From positions 425,001 through 489,000 of the forward strand of contig NC_063991.1 in the NCBI RefSeq assembly GCF_932276165.1: DNA of 64,000 nt, given 5' to 3'. This DNA is from Plutella xylostella (taxonomy: Eukaryota; Arthropoda; Insecta; Lepidoptera; Plutellidae). Below, piece by piece: positions 24,701 to 32,336 of this stretch. The stretch's first letter is position 1. Every line of letters starts with the position of its first letter. Position numbers and translations under genes: made by a program. The notes under the pieces were generated by a model. That model made no database searches, was not told the origin of the DNA, and saw nothing but the letters and a program-made list of their open reading frames with translations.

Positions 24701-27700
24701 TTGTTGCTAATAAATTAGATAACAGTAAAAAATGCATTTCTATATTTATAGACCTTGCTAAGGCCTTTGACACGGTCTCCGTCCCACTCCTTATGAACAA
24801 ATTAGAGAAGATTGGCATAAGAGGTGCCCAGCTGGAACTTTTTAAAGACTACCTATCTGAAAGGCATCAATGTGTCTCTATAGGAGAGCATACTAGTGCA
24901 TTACTTCCCATACTTTATGGAGTCCCACAGGGCAGTATTCTGGGACCAACGCTATTCCTGATTTACATAAATAACCTATTATCTATGAATATGAAACTAA
25001 TATCTTATGCTGATGATACTGCCCTGCTCTTCTCTGCTGACTCCTGGGAGGAGGCTTTCACTGAAGCACAGAGGGGTTTTAACGCTGTTGGGAGCTGGCT
25101 CAGACGTAACTTACTGTCGTTAAACGTTGAAAAAACCAAGTACATGACTTTCTCCATTCGTAGCTCTGGCCAACCATCAAATGACTTCACAATTTTTTCT
25201 CATACATGTCCTCCCGGCACAAGAAACTGTAACTGTCCATATCTAGAACGTGTCAGATGCATAAAATATCTAGGAGTCTTAATTGATAACAATCTAAGCT
25301 TCAAACCTCACATTGATCTCCTAACCACTAGAATAAGAAAATTAATATTCATATTTAAATCATTAAGACATATTCTTGACTCATCCAAATTAAAACAAAT
25401 ATACTTTGCACTATGCCAGTCTTTACTTAATTACTGCATTTCGTCTTGGGGTGGAGCTCACAAGACTAACTTGAAAAGCGTTGAAGTTGCCCAACGTGCT
25501 ATCCTGAAGGTCTGCACCTTCCGGCCTTTCCGCTACCCTACTACTTTACTATATGAATACTGTGAAGTACTCACCGTCCGACAACTCTTCTTGCTAAGCA
25601 TCATAAAGAGACAACACAGCGAGCTGATATTTAATCCTTCCATCCTAAAAAGGCGCAGAAAGCATACAATCTGCAAGAGTAGACGCTTCAACACAGTATT
25701 TATACGTAAATTCTTCTGCTTTCTTGGACCATTTATCTACAATAGAATCAATAAAACTAAATTCATATACTGTCTGAATGGAGGGCTTTGCAAAAGAGAA
25801 GTTACAAAATGGTTACTGACCCTTAATTACGTTGACACCGAGGACCTCCTCGCTGTAATGCAGTAGCTATTATGAATCGCTTTGGTACTGTCAAGAGAGT
25901 ACTTATCTTATTTATTATTTATATATATGTATATATATATAATATTTATTTCTATATATGTATATACTGTATATATGTACCTATACATTATACACATACA
26001 AATATATATTATACTTTATCATTATTACTAATATTATATATAATAGTTATAGTATACCTACGTATTTATAAGTAATTAGTTAGATACTCAACTTAAAATC
26101 ACCACTTTTTAATTAATTCTCTTTCATAGTTTCATAGACTACTCAAAATTACTTTGCATGAACTGTAAAAAATATTTACCTCTTAATTACCTACCTTTTC
26201 CTTGTAATAATTAGCAAACTAAAATATAAGTAATTTAATGTAACGGGTTGGGGCGCTGTGAGCTGAAACACAGGTTAACACCTAGTTTAGCAGCAGATGC
26301 TACTTACTTGCCATTGTTGTACACATGTTGTTCATAAAATATTAGCTAATAAGGTAAGTTTTAAGATATGTATATTTTTGGAAATAAATAAATTATTATT
26401 ATTATTATTATTATTAAATCGTAAGAACCTTAAAAAAACACTTGCATTTTGCACCTTGTTCGAAAGAAATAGGAGTCAATATCATATGTCACATAATCGA
26501 AAACAACCGATCTGTCAAAGATTTCTATGCGCATTATCAATTTTGGAGCACTGTTTATTTGTATGAACTGACGTTTCTTAAGTCGAGATTTGACACTAAA
26601 TCTAGATTTAAGATTCTTATGCAACGCGCCATAGGTTCAAGAAATATTTTTTTCTTCAATGCGATTAGGCATAGACAATAGACATAGACAAGACGTTTAT
26701 TTACTAAAAAAATACACATCACAAATACAAAACAACATCAATTATAATAGGTACAGTGACATGAGGAATAACAATAATTGTGGTGTGTATTGAGTGAGTA
26801 AAATGGCTCGGACTCAGCATGTGCTGTACAAAAATTTATATTACTTACCTCAACTTCGAAATGATGACTATTATCTTCAATGTGTGGTTCACTTAATTCC
26901 TCTTGTTCCTCTATCTCGACTTTAATAACACAGTCAGTGTCAAGGTCTTCACATTGTGAATCTATTTGAATAACGTCAGACTGTGGTTTTTCCAACTGCG
27001 AGTCTATATGAATAACATCCATCTCTCGTTCTTCACAACAAGAGTCTGTTTCCTCACCATCCTCACAATCTAAATCCTCTGTTCTTTTCCCTTTATGTAT
27101 ATCATCAGAACCTATCACTGTACTGCTGGGGCACGGCTCACCTTCCAACAAAGGATGGGTTTTAGGCCTAGTGCGGGTTGGTGAACTATGCACATTTACT
27201 TCTTCTTCTATGAATTTCAGTGGTTGTAGTATGTGATCGTCGCCATATAAAATAAATTCTCTATCAAATGTGTTACATGCGTTAGAGCGAGTCAGCGATG
27301 ACAAGCTTTTTAGCTGGCCGCTGTATTTGGAAATCTGCAATTGATAAAAATAACCTATGATATACAGGGTGTCCCCTAAATAATAATAATAATCATCATC
27401 ATCAGTCTATAGAAGTCCACTGCTGGACGTAGGCCTCTCCAAAAGCACACCACTGGATGCGATCTTTATGTTTCCCCATCCAATCATTACCAGCCACCTT
27501 TTGCAAGTCGTCACACCATCTATCTAGCCGGACATCTAGCCAGACAGGCTGTGGTGACCACAGTCCGAATATTCCCAATCAGTGTTGCTGTACATTTACA
27601 CTCAGTTTTAGGTCACAAGCTGTGTTTTTAAACAAGTACAATAATGCACTTAGGGTACATATCTAGAATCTAGACGTGCAGGTTTCTTCATGATGTTTTC

Positions 27701-28622
27701 CTTCATCATATTATACATTAACCACACGGAATTACTTAGAAATACTTACATAGTTGTTTACAATGTCTCACAATACTTACATTTTTCCCCAAAGATGATA
27801 GCATAGACATAGCATTAATAGCTCTCTGTTTGAATCTTAGAATTCGGTTCAACATTGCCTTGCACTCATAGCATATTCTGTGTTCTTCGGAAAACTGAAA
27901 AAAATATATACTTAACTTATACTTACAGTCCTCAAAAGCTATAGGTATACCTGGTGTTAATTAAGTACTTAACCATTTGATATATTTTGTAGCCCAAAAA
28001 GATTGTGGGTCATTCACATTCATCATTATTTTAGATGTCTATTGATGATTTCAAACTAAATATATTGGATTCCATGCATTTTCTAGCTGTCCTAAAGCTG
28101 CATACAGACAAATGAACACCAACAAACGGGTTTCATTGACTATCATTGCTGCAATCTGCCCCTGTATATGTGTGATAAATATCCATTGTTCAGCGTTCAT
28201 TGGGCGTTCGTTGGGCTGGTCTGTACGCAGCCTAAGGTGAAACGAAAGGCAGCAGGTCACACCACCGATTGAGAAAAAATTATAACTTAAATTTGAAAGT
28301 ATTTTTTTCTCAAAACTGCCACATTTCACTCCACATGCTGATTCCAATGAAGAAGCCACTTATTGACTAACAGGTCTTATAAAATAATAGGGTGACATCT
28401 TTACTTGCAGGCGTCATTAGGCGTCATACGCTGAGTGGATCCGCCATTTTGAATTTTTTCCTTATGTGTGCATGTTAAACTTACTGAAACTCCTTTGCAA
28501 AGATGCCTTAGTTCAGGTAGATTTACTATTGGATGTAGACGACGATCGGTGCTCAGACATGTATAGCATAAGTCTAGGGTTATACAGGGTGCTGTTGCCT
28601 TTTTAGAGGATGTTTTAGACAT
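9711..28622 (-). CDS. Gene B: ZAD-C2H2 zinc-finger protein, 12 exons, about 617 aa
   Basis: Exons in transcript order are 28485-28622, 27781-27894, 26849-27334, 15681-15902, 14781-14866, 14198-14311, 12802-12912, 11706-11811, 11275-11375, 10889-11000, 10555-10653 and 9711-9875; all phases join. Exons 1-2 give the ZAD with its two Cys pairs (CYTC at residues 19-22, CYEC at 54-57). Exon 3 is an acidic 162-codon linker, exon 4 holds the first finger, and the rest encode about ten more C2H2 fingers, several split by introns. A ZAD normally dimerises and the fingers bind DNA, so a nuclear DNA-binding regulator is likely. Unlike its paralogues, exon 2 has a GT donor. The exon 4 donor GTTGGT is weak. 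Intron 3 is 10.9 kb and holds a complete LINE. It is divergent from gene C. Confidence 0.83.
9897..10127. mobile_element. MITE, ends TGTTGCAAAAAGGGTA, in gene B intron 11
   Basis: Long arms, including CTAAGCC, CAGCATGTGCAGCA and TTTCGGGCTTAG-like words, mirror each other. The right end TACCCTTTTTACAACACCCTG is the terminal repeat seen elsewhere in the window. Its left end is about 20 bp upstream of the acceptor of gene B exon 12. Confidence 0.75.
10250..10385. repeat. SINE-like fragment (CCACCACGCTGGCCTAGTGC)
   Basis: The words TAGTGCGGGTTGGTG and CCACCACGCTGG recur in the family 2 SINEs and at 27130-27190 and 30115-30240, so this is a fragment of an interspersed repeat. Confidence 0.5.
10388..10530. 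mobile_element. Palindromic MITE, ends AGGGCTGATTTTTCAA
   Basis: Left arm GGGCTGATTTTTCAACGGTC with ATCTGAGGAATAA faces TTATTCCTCAGAT and TTGAAAAATCAGCCC. A spurious 74-codon frame overlaps its right arm and gene B exon 11. Confidence 0.75.
10670..10880. repeat. Interspersed repeat with TG/CTGT microsatellite
   Basis: A TG run (about 10725-10759) passes into a segment with CGGTTCAGCCGTTCAAAAGT. A related CGGTTCAGCCGTT word occurs in the repeat at 14342-14545. It lies in gene B intron 10. Confidence 0.5.
11070..11240 (-). mobile_element. SINE with tRNA-like head and LINE-derived tail
   Basis: On the minus strand the head reads GCAGTGGTGGCGTAATGGAT with the B-box GGGTTCAAATCC, and the last 70 bp or so (to about 11077) match the 3' end of the LINE fragment at 7845-8097 almost base for base. 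This is the usual design of a SINE that borrows a LINE 3' end. It sits in gene B intron 9. Confidence 0.7.
11403..11692 (+). mobile_element. tRNA-headed SINE, family 2
   Basis: It begins AGCGATGGTAGCTCAGTCGG (A-box like) with a B-box variant GGGTTCTAATCCC, then GAAGGAAAACATCGTGAGGA and GACCAGCGTGGTGGGAAATG, and ends near AGAATATAATAT. Same family at 13682-14006 (-) and 45197-45505 (+); 3' fragments occur in genes E and F. Confidence 0.85.
11852..12060. mobile_element. MITE, ends ACAAACTTATYTGTTCCGGTGA
   Basis: Ends at 11854-11875 and 12035-12057 are inverted repeats of about 20 bp (CTTATTTGTTCCGGTGA against TCACCGGAACAGATAAG). A second copy, split by a SINE, spans 13491-14090. Confidence 0.75.
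12194..12532 (+). pseudogene. C-terminal fragment of an RTE-like LINE polymerase
   Basis: About 110 codons with RIRNTDPRSKTQIADV, KWDWAGHVCRM and GRRRRGRPRRRWRDDL, the conserved C-terminal tail of RTE-type endonuclease-reverse transcriptases, ending at 12532. The 5' part is missing. It is inserted in gene B intron 7, antisense to the gene. Confidence 0.75.
12720..13170 (-). repeat. Remnants of LINE/SINE 3' tails around gene B exon 7
   Basis: Copies of ACACCCTGTATA (12730, 12770), a GGCGGCCTTATTACTATGAG segment (about 12935-13040) and CTAAAAGCATTTTCTGCCAG (about 13110-13140) resemble tails also seen at 31120-31340, 36520-36725 and 48872-48975. Gene B exon 7 (12802-12912) lies between them. 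Confidence 0.5.
13279..13356. mobile_element. Short palindromic MITE
   Basis: ACTTCATACTCGGCACTG faces CAGTGCTGTTGAGTATGAAGT around a short T-rich/A-rich centre. Related sequence without the second arm is near 7080-7130. Confidence 0.6.
13491..14090. mobile_element. MITE of the GTTCCGGTGA family, split by a SINE
   Basis: The left end ACAAACTTATCTGTTCCGGTGA and right end TCACCGGAACAGATAAGT are intact. The interior is interrupted at 13673-14010 by a family 2 SINE with a 53-bp duplicated target. Confidence 0.75.
13682..14006 (-). mobile_element. tRNA-headed SINE, family 2, with 53-bp target duplication
   Basis: On the minus strand it starts AGAGCGGTGGTAGCTCAGTC with B-box GGGTTCGAATCCC and ends in AGAATA repeats. 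The flanks 13620-13672 and 14011-14063 are the same 53 bp (starting ACATAATTCATTAGTAAG, ending GTTCGCCGTC). Confidence 0.85.
14342..14545 (+). mobile_element. Lepidopteran interspersed repeat (CTGTTCCCGC type)
   Basis: It starts CTAGCTGTTCCCGCAAACTT, contains AAAGTTTTCCCGTGGGAATT and AAAATCGGTTCAGCCGTTTT and ends TTATAATATTAGTGGGAT, matching the copy at 29224-29443 at both ends. It lies in gene B intron 5. Confidence 0.7.
14550..14768. mobile_element. MITE, ends ACAGTCGTCGAAATATAATA
   Basis: Ends ACAGTCGTCGAAATATAATA with GGCCCGTTT, and AAACGGGCCC with TGACGACTGT, are inverted repeats. A second copy at 31609-31859 shares the interior (AACGGCCGAAAGA, AGTTACTTATTGTTTAGATT). Confidence 0.8.
14882..15670. 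other. Gene B intron 4, no further exon seen
   Basis: The segment 15131-15260 is more GC-rich (TCGTTCCTGGTTCAGCGC) than its surroundings and contains an inverted word pair TCGTTCCTGG / CCAGGAACGA, so it may be an unrecognised element. The remainder is AT-rich without a clear feature. Confidence 0.4.
15944..16297. repeat. Left inverted-repeat block (complex)
   Basis: Segment 15944-16006 and segment 16196-16257 are perfect inverted repeats of about 62 bp (TAGACCTGTTTTGCATTACA onwards). Between them, 15993-16164 is the near-exact reverse complement of 20730-20900. A third copy of ACACACAGCGTTGAGTGAAG follows at about 16275. It lies in intron 3 of gene B, just upstream of exon 4. Confidence 0.85.
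16298..18650. other. AT-rich interval inside the inverted repeats, no gene recognised
   Basis: No long frame. A possible 52-nt minus-strand exon at 17951-18002 has a good acceptor (TACTTTTTCAG) and donor (GTGAGC), but it does not join in phase to the other orphan exon at 20386-20497. A SINE-like fragment (TACTGCTGGGGAACGGGTCT) is near 18105-18160. Confidence 0.4.
18655..19260. repeat. Four diverged copies of a hairpin-forming repeat
   Basis: Units opening at about 18663, 18772, 18959 and 19198 share ACCAGWGCC, then GCTTTTCGACTGGT or a variant, so CCAG...CTGG pairs in each. Later shared words are CATCATAAACTTCGCATA-like and CAATGTGTG. Spacing is about 109, 187 and 239 bp. The family is not recognised. 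Confidence 0.65.
19310..19510. repeat. Two direct copies of a 120-bp repeat
   Basis: GAGCCAGTTT...AAACAACAT...GTTGTAAGAAG.TATTATGG occurs at about 19321-19400 and again at 19434-19505. It follows directly on the hairpin repeats and may belong to the same element. Confidence 0.6.
20386..20497 (-). other. Candidate orphan exon in gene B intron 3
   Basis: On the minus strand TATTTTTTTCAG precedes and GTAAGT follows a 112-nt open segment that begins KTEKITRLHEDIMINL and goes on DSVKYALQQLDSYL, which has helical character. It ends in phase 1 and does not fit the gene B frame. It may be an exon of an unrelated intronic gene or of the composite element; I do not recognise the protein. Confidence 0.3.
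20730..20920. repeat. Right inverted-repeat block
   Basis: Segment 20730-20900 is the near-exact reverse complement of 15993-16164, and 20889-20919 matches the complement of 16255-16290. It is followed at once by a SINE. Confidence 0.85.
20921..21169 (-). mobile_element. tRNA-headed SINE, family 1
   Basis: On the minus strand GGCGGTCGAATGGCGTAGTG with B-box GGTTCGATTCC, ending in a TTA-type repeat. It abuts the right inverted-repeat block of the composite interval. Confidence 0.85.
21752..22633 (+). CDS. LINE ORF1, coiled-coil and Baculo_FP-like, 293 aa
   Basis: The N-terminal 45 residues are Ser/Thr/Pro-rich. Residues 50-130 are a heptad-rich coiled coil (NNLSEENSELVKSIELMNHK, then LESERKTDKVIISQLEDRIE). 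From about 135 comes a conserved block, KARASGIEIRNIPKTSGETK to NPIITEFSS, then QIKTPVKPVFLSETLTYKA. This order, coiled coil followed by an FP25K-related domain, is typical of ORF1 in insect CR1-like elements, where it serves as the RNA-binding chaperone of the retrotransposition particle. The ATG at 21752 is the first in frame. The assignment to Baculo_FP is from pattern memory. Confidence 0.75.
   Translation: MSTLRSPPTLSTATGDNSLHHCESAPDLPSLTKMAERKKRKFEGEEANDIAIMMKDMFSKLSKEQNQRFHDLQSCINNLSEENSELVKSIELMNHKYDEFLSRITRLESERKTDKVIISQLEDRIETMERKARASGIEIRNIPKTSGETKNELCAIVKSLGKTLNVDIHDHDIRDIYRIKSKDSTNPIITEFSSVLKKEKILKASKDFNKNKSKGDKLNTSHFQIKTPVKPVFLSETLTYKAQRLFYLARDLQRNYNFAFCWTSHGVVYLRRDENSPQIRVTNETDLEGLRKE
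22936..25866 (+). CDS. LINE ORF2, endonuclease-reverse transcriptase, 976 aa
   Basis: The N-terminal apurinic-like endonuclease shows LTQNIRSINAN, VIVLTECWL, VTGDINIPI and a C-terminal TLTDHKCVLF catalytic His region. The reverse transcriptase shows FIDLAKAFDTV, GVPQGSILGP and YADDTALLF. A C-terminal segment TCPPGTRNCNCPYLERVRC is Cys-rich, and KYLGVLIDNNLSFKPHI follows. The frame is unbroken. It starts 302 nt after ORF1; the 93-codon frame between them looks fortuitous. EN plus RT without RNase H and an ATT tail point to the CR1/Daphne group of the Jockey superfamily; the exact clade needs a tree. Confidence 0.9.
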   Translation: MNPSHMIYIIDGVDSISISRALTCDVDSCNENVPPSLDCLSLLTQNIRSINANMSGLEVLLARLKFDADVIVLTECWLPCAPVIPPLLGYNSSATNSHQFQNDGVVVFVRKNVAYTVEEPLFHDGNCLVINIGTETTIVCIYRSPSYKNTDRFLASLDDLLNKLSYAKNIIVTGDINIPINPGKIDTSSENYLTLTSFHGLLPAHTFITRDLSGTCLDHVLVKTKKPSTTIVPQSTLTDHKCVLFCLNHKISNTETFYQTKVNNESLEKDILNIDTKPIYQQTDPNQSITYLIKAITTAINKNTETKIIPRRKKIMKPWITQGLLRCMRHRDKLHKKSNRNPNDETLKITYKRYRNFCNGLLKKLKRQYDRDNISNAGNDSKRLWKAIKDITNTSKTKNYPKELLSAEITPQVAVNKVNEYYVKVGESLAERIPQTNDGENETINDKSSNNNSFFLGDTDEREVEQIIMGLRTTCAMGVDQISNKILKDFKDFLVPPITFIFNQCLQLGIFPRDLKVSKVLPIHKGGDRDRVNNYRPISILPSLSKILEKIINKRLVNYLEKNNVLSKNQFGFRQNKSTDDAVLSLTEFVANKLDNSKKCISIFIDLAKAFDTVSVPLLMNKLEKIGIRGAQLELFKDYLSERHQCVSIGEHTSALLPILYGVPQGSILGPTLFLIYINNLLSMNMKLISYADDTALLFSADSWEEAFTEAQRGFNAVGSWLRRNLLSLNVEKTKYMTFSIRSSGQPSNDFTIFSHTCPPGTRNCNCPYLERVRCIKYLGVLIDNNLSFKPHIDLLTTRIRKLIFIFKSLRHILDSSKLKQIYFALCQSLLNYCISSWGGAHKTNLKSVEVAQRAILKVCTFRPFRYPTTLLYEYCEVLTVRQLFLLSIIKRQHSELIFNPSILKRRRKHTICKSRRFNTVFIRKFFCFLGPFIYNRINKTKFIYCLNGGLCKREVTKWLLTLNYVDTEDLLAVMQ
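28094..28233. mobile_element. MITE, ends AAGCTGCATACAGAC
   Basis: Inverse, diverged copy of 4103-4241 with the same ends (AAGCTGCATACAGAC, GTCTGTACGCAGCCT) and interior words AACAAACGGGTTT and GTTCGTTGGG. It lies in intron 1 of gene B. Confidence 0.75.
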
Positions 28623-29108
28623 TATCACTAATTTTGAATAGCACGCAATGTAGCAAAATTATTGTTTTGTTTCACTCTCGTTCTCGCTCGTTGAACTGAT
28701 TGTGAATGGACCACAGAATACTGACTGCAAAATGACACTGACAATCAATGTACTCAATAAAAAGGCGCCGACACATTAGAGGTCTACAAGCGCGTCCCAA
28801 AAGACCGTGCACACTATCGATCGTGACCGTAAGCCGCATCCGCTAATGTGTCGGCGCCTTAACTTCTCACACCCATCATATGTGAAACTGTCAGAGAAAA
28901 AGTGAATGTCAGTGAATGTTTACAAGTTGACGCACAGTACAAGTGGTGCAGTGGTCAAGTGCCATACAAGACAAGAATAGAAGTTAAAGTTCATGGTTTA
29001 CTTCCTTGTTACTTGTTGTTGTTTGTTCTTTCTTTCACTTTCATGGTTTAATCCCCTGCTTAGTAAATAATAAAGAAATTTGAGTCTTCTTAGTTGTTTG
29101 CCGATACA
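28623..29108. promoter_or_regulatory. Divergent promoter region of genes B and C
   Basis: Only 486 bp separate the two start codons, which point away from each other, so both promoters must lie here or in unseen 5' exons. No clear TATA box is placed. A MITE (28762-28861) occupies the centre; the same family sits in the D/E divergent region. Confidence 0.55.
28762..28861. mobile_element. MITE, ends AAAGGCGCCGACACATTAG
   Basis: Ends AAAGGCGCCGACACATTA and TAATGTGTCGGCGCCTT are perfect inverted repeats, and the interior has GTGCACACTAT and GTAAGCCGCATCCGC. A longer copy is at 50081-50250. Confidence 0.8.
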
Positions 29109-29223
29109 ATGCTGTATTGCTCTTCGTGCTTGAGTAGCGACAGATGTCTTCAGCCGGTTCACACTCTGCCCGATCTTAGAAGCATCTGTAATGGGGTTTC
29201 TGTGAGTATGAAATTATTTATAT

Positions 29224-29443
29224 TACTGTTCCCGCGAGCTTCGCTTCGGCTTAAAAAGTTTTCCCGTGGGAATTCCGGGATAAAAAGTAGCCTATGTTCT
29301 TTCTCAGGGTTCTAGACCCTGAATCCATATGTATACCAAATTTCATTCAAATCCATTTAGTACTTTTGGCGTGAAAGAGTATCAAACAGACATACAGACA
29401 GATAGACACAGTTACTTTCACATTTATAATATTAGTTAGGATT
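29224..29443 (+). mobile_element. Lepidopteran interspersed repeat (CTGTTCCCGC type), gene C intron 1
   Basis: Uninterrupted copy: ACTGTTCCCGCGAGCTTCGC, AAGTTTTCCCGTGGGAATTC, CATTCAAATCCATTTAGTAC and TTATAATATTAG. It begins about 22 nt after the exon 1 donor and serves as the reference for the split copy at 8673-9653. Confidence 0.75.
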
Positions 29444-31119
29444 ATTAGTTATCATATTAGGCAACTACTATACAAGTAGTGGCTACATGATAAAAGAGTC
29501 ATATTTTACCAGCTTTTCGACCAATAAGGCTTGCTACTTCAATTTGCTGGCTAGTATTTTATGGATCTAGTGGGAACACATTTCTTTATTGTCCCAAGAT
29601 AACAATGGAAGTAGCTAGGTATATTTATTTATTTTCTATGGATAAACAACAGTAATAGACTATAAGTAACTTAAATTTAACATAAAAACTATTTTAAATC
29701 TATCACCTTAAAAGTTTATCACTAAAACATTTATTTATATTAAAAAGATGTGATACTTAATCTAGAGCTAACAACAAAATGCTATACCAATCAAATTAAT
29801 ACTAGTAACTACTAAAATGATCTCGAACTAACTATATCTCTAGCTATAGTTATCTCGCCAAATTATGAGCCATATGATTAATTAGCCTCTTGAAAGCTAC
29901 TTTCTTTTGGTTGTAAATGTCTGCTGACAGAAAGGTATAGGTAGGTAATAATAAATTATTGTTTCAGTTCTCAGCTGAAGACAGCATATGCTATGATTGC
30001 AATATTAACCAAAACATGGAGATTCAAAGAGAGAGCTGTTAAAGCGATGGCAGTTTTATCCAGATTTCAAAAGTCAAATGCAAGTATTCTATTAAAGCAT
30101 TTATTATAACCTAACCAACGGACTCAGCGCAAGCTTGCTTATGTAAGGGTACACTAACCCACACTAGGCCAGCATGGTGGACTAGGCCTAAACCCTACCA
30201 CTTGTGCCCCAGCAGTGGGGATGTGATGCATTGTGATAATGAAATCTTTATAGAAAAATACTAAATATTTAATTCACTTACAGACATTAAAAAGCAGCCA
30301 ACGAATAGACACAAACAGCCTCTCATCTCTCTCACATTCCAATGTTAAAAGCACGTTTGATGCCGTATACAACCTGTCTAACAACAAAAACGTACCACAG
30401 CTCAAAGTAGAACAAATCAAAATAGAAAATACGGATAAAATTGATGATTACGCTGTGTTTTTGGAATTGAATGTGGACCAATCAACAGCTGCTACGGATA
30501 ATGAGATTTGTTCATGGAAACTAGAACCTTGTGAGGCAAATGAGAAGAGTATTGATGATGATGAGGTAATATAAAGTACAGGTGTTATAGTGAATTACCA
30601 CTAAGGGCTCTAAACATCAGTTGTATGTGTGTGGCATTGATTTTGTTTATAACAAAACTTATCAAAAATTATGTAGACACGTAGTTGAACGAACAGCATT
30701 TAAAACTTTACACCCTTACATTCTGTGACTTTCTTTATAATTATGAGTATGTCAATGTCAACTGATTGTAATTCTACATTTCATAATCTCTTCAGATCCA
30801 GCATATGACATCCAAAGCTGAGACCAGCGATCATTTGGCTACATCAAAATCATCTGGCAAATCCTCAAAACAAGCACCAAAGAAAGTAGAATATCACCAA
30901 AAAACATTTGACGACGAAGAACTGATGCAATACAGGGAGAAACTGAAGATTGGCATTACGAATTGGCGAAAGTCTTACAAAGGCTATAACTACAAGTGTG
31001 AAAAGTGCGTTCTTGGATGGACGAAGCAGCCCGCCTGGGAGAAACACAAGGAGACACATGAGGAGGTAAAGAAACAGTTGAACAGAAAGTTAATGTATGA
31101 AATTATGCTTACAACTTAA

Positions 31120-31340
31120 TAATGATATTGTTCATAGTAATTATGTTGTATTATCTCTTATATTGTCACACATTACCCCTTTCTTTAAACTTTATATTTC
31201 CTTTCAATGTGGTTGTCTGGAAGAGATTACTTTCAGTAATAAGGCCGCCGATTGTACTATTTATTTTCTTTTCATGTTTGTGAAACTGTTTCTGATTGTG
31301 TGCAATAAAGAGTATTTTATCTTTTATTATAAACTTATAT
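31120..31340 (+). repeat. LINE/SINE 3'-tail repeat (AATAAGGCCGCCGATTGTAC), gene C intron 4
   Basis: Nearly identical to 36520-36725, and an inverse diverged copy is at 35212-35362. Shared words are TGGTTGTCTGGAAGAGATTA, AATAAGGCCGCCGATTGTAC and TGTGCAATAAAGAGTATTTT, the last containing AATAAA. The full element is not seen. Confidence 0.65.
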
Positions 31341-31608
31341 AACGAAAAATTATGAAAATGACGGCTATTACAAACTTTTTATTTATTCAGAAAAGTGGTC
31401 GGTACGAGTGTCATATCTGCGAACAGAGATTCCCCCAGCGTAAAGCGCGTGACACTCACACCCTCGCGCACTACAGGTCAGTATTTATGGTCGAAACCGA
31501 GGACTATAATTGGAAACAGTCACTTCTATATACAGGGTGCTGGTTTTGGTACCCGCGTCAGTTCAAATTAATATAGGATACGTTTGAACAATATCTGAAA
31601 AACATCCT

Positions 31609-31859
31609 ACAGTCGTTGAAATATAATAGGCCCGTTTGAACAGCTACACAAATTTGCTATTTACTCTTGATTTACTTGATGAAATACATAAAAAGGCATA
31701 AATTCTGGCGTATTAGTTAACGGCCGAAAGAAGAAAGAACTTTTGAAGCACCAAAAGTTACTTATTGTTTAGATTTTTTATGATTTAGATTTGACACCAG
31801 CTGTCATCCCATACATTTTGGAGCTGTCCATACCCGCATCTTTTATTTCGACGATTGTA
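31609..31859. mobile_element. MITE, ends ACAGTCGTTGAAATATAATA, gene C intron 5
   Basis: Second copy of 14550-14768, slightly longer, with ends ACAGTCGTTGAAATATAATA and TTTCGACGATTGT. It ends about 57 nt upstream of the acceptor of gene C exon 6. Confidence 0.75.
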
Positions 31860-32336
31860 ATGTACGAAACATCACTATTGCTAAAATCGAATTATTTTTT
31901 TATTTTATGTCGACAGATATTACGAATGCCTGCAGTGCGCTTTCCGCCACCACACACTGGGAGTGCTCACTACGCATGTGCAGAGATGTCACACAGAACA
32001 CGAGTGTAAAATATGTCATACTGTTTTGTCGTGAGTATTGATACCTAACTTATTTTACATTTGCGGTAGAACTTAGTAATTTTATTTTTATTTTATTTTT
32101 ATTTATTCGGGTTGACAAACAGTTGTACATTGTAATAATTATAAATAAATATCGGTAAATCTTAAGATATAAATGTACAGCCCACAACGTCATCCACAGA
32201 ATATTTACTTAATTACCTAGTTGGGAGTTAACAAACTTATAAAACTAAAACATCTAAAGAAATTAAATTATTCCTAGAACTTAAAAAGACATGCAAAATA
32301 TGCATGCATAATAATGTGTATTTAGAGAGGACAAAT

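Larger units (their letters stand above)
21418..26420 (+). mobile_element. Full CR1/Daphne-like non-LTR retrotransposon
   Basis: A C-rich start (about 21418), an untranslated leader, ORF1, ORF2, a 550-bp 3' region and an ATT microsatellite tail at about 26393-26417 make up a complete two-ORF LINE without poly(A). Both ORFs are open, which suggests recent activity. It lies in intron 3 of gene B, antisense to the gene. The 5' border is approximate. The 3'-terminal coding part is related to 63186-64000. Confidence 0.8.
21327..26632. mobile_element. MITE of the GGCAACTTGCACAA type, split by a LINE
   Basis: The left arm 21327-21413 and right arm 26460-26632 are inverted relatives of each other (shared ATTAATTTTGGA-like and CTAGATT words; ends GGCAACTTGCACAAGAAT and ATTCTTATGCAACGCGCC) and of the ends of 5746-5880. 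A LINE occupies the middle, so it apparently inserted into the MITE. Confidence 0.6.

Noticed and set aside
25872..26075. 67-codon frame rich in Tyr and Ile
   Set aside because: Comes from TATA-type low-complexity sequence in the LINE 3' region.
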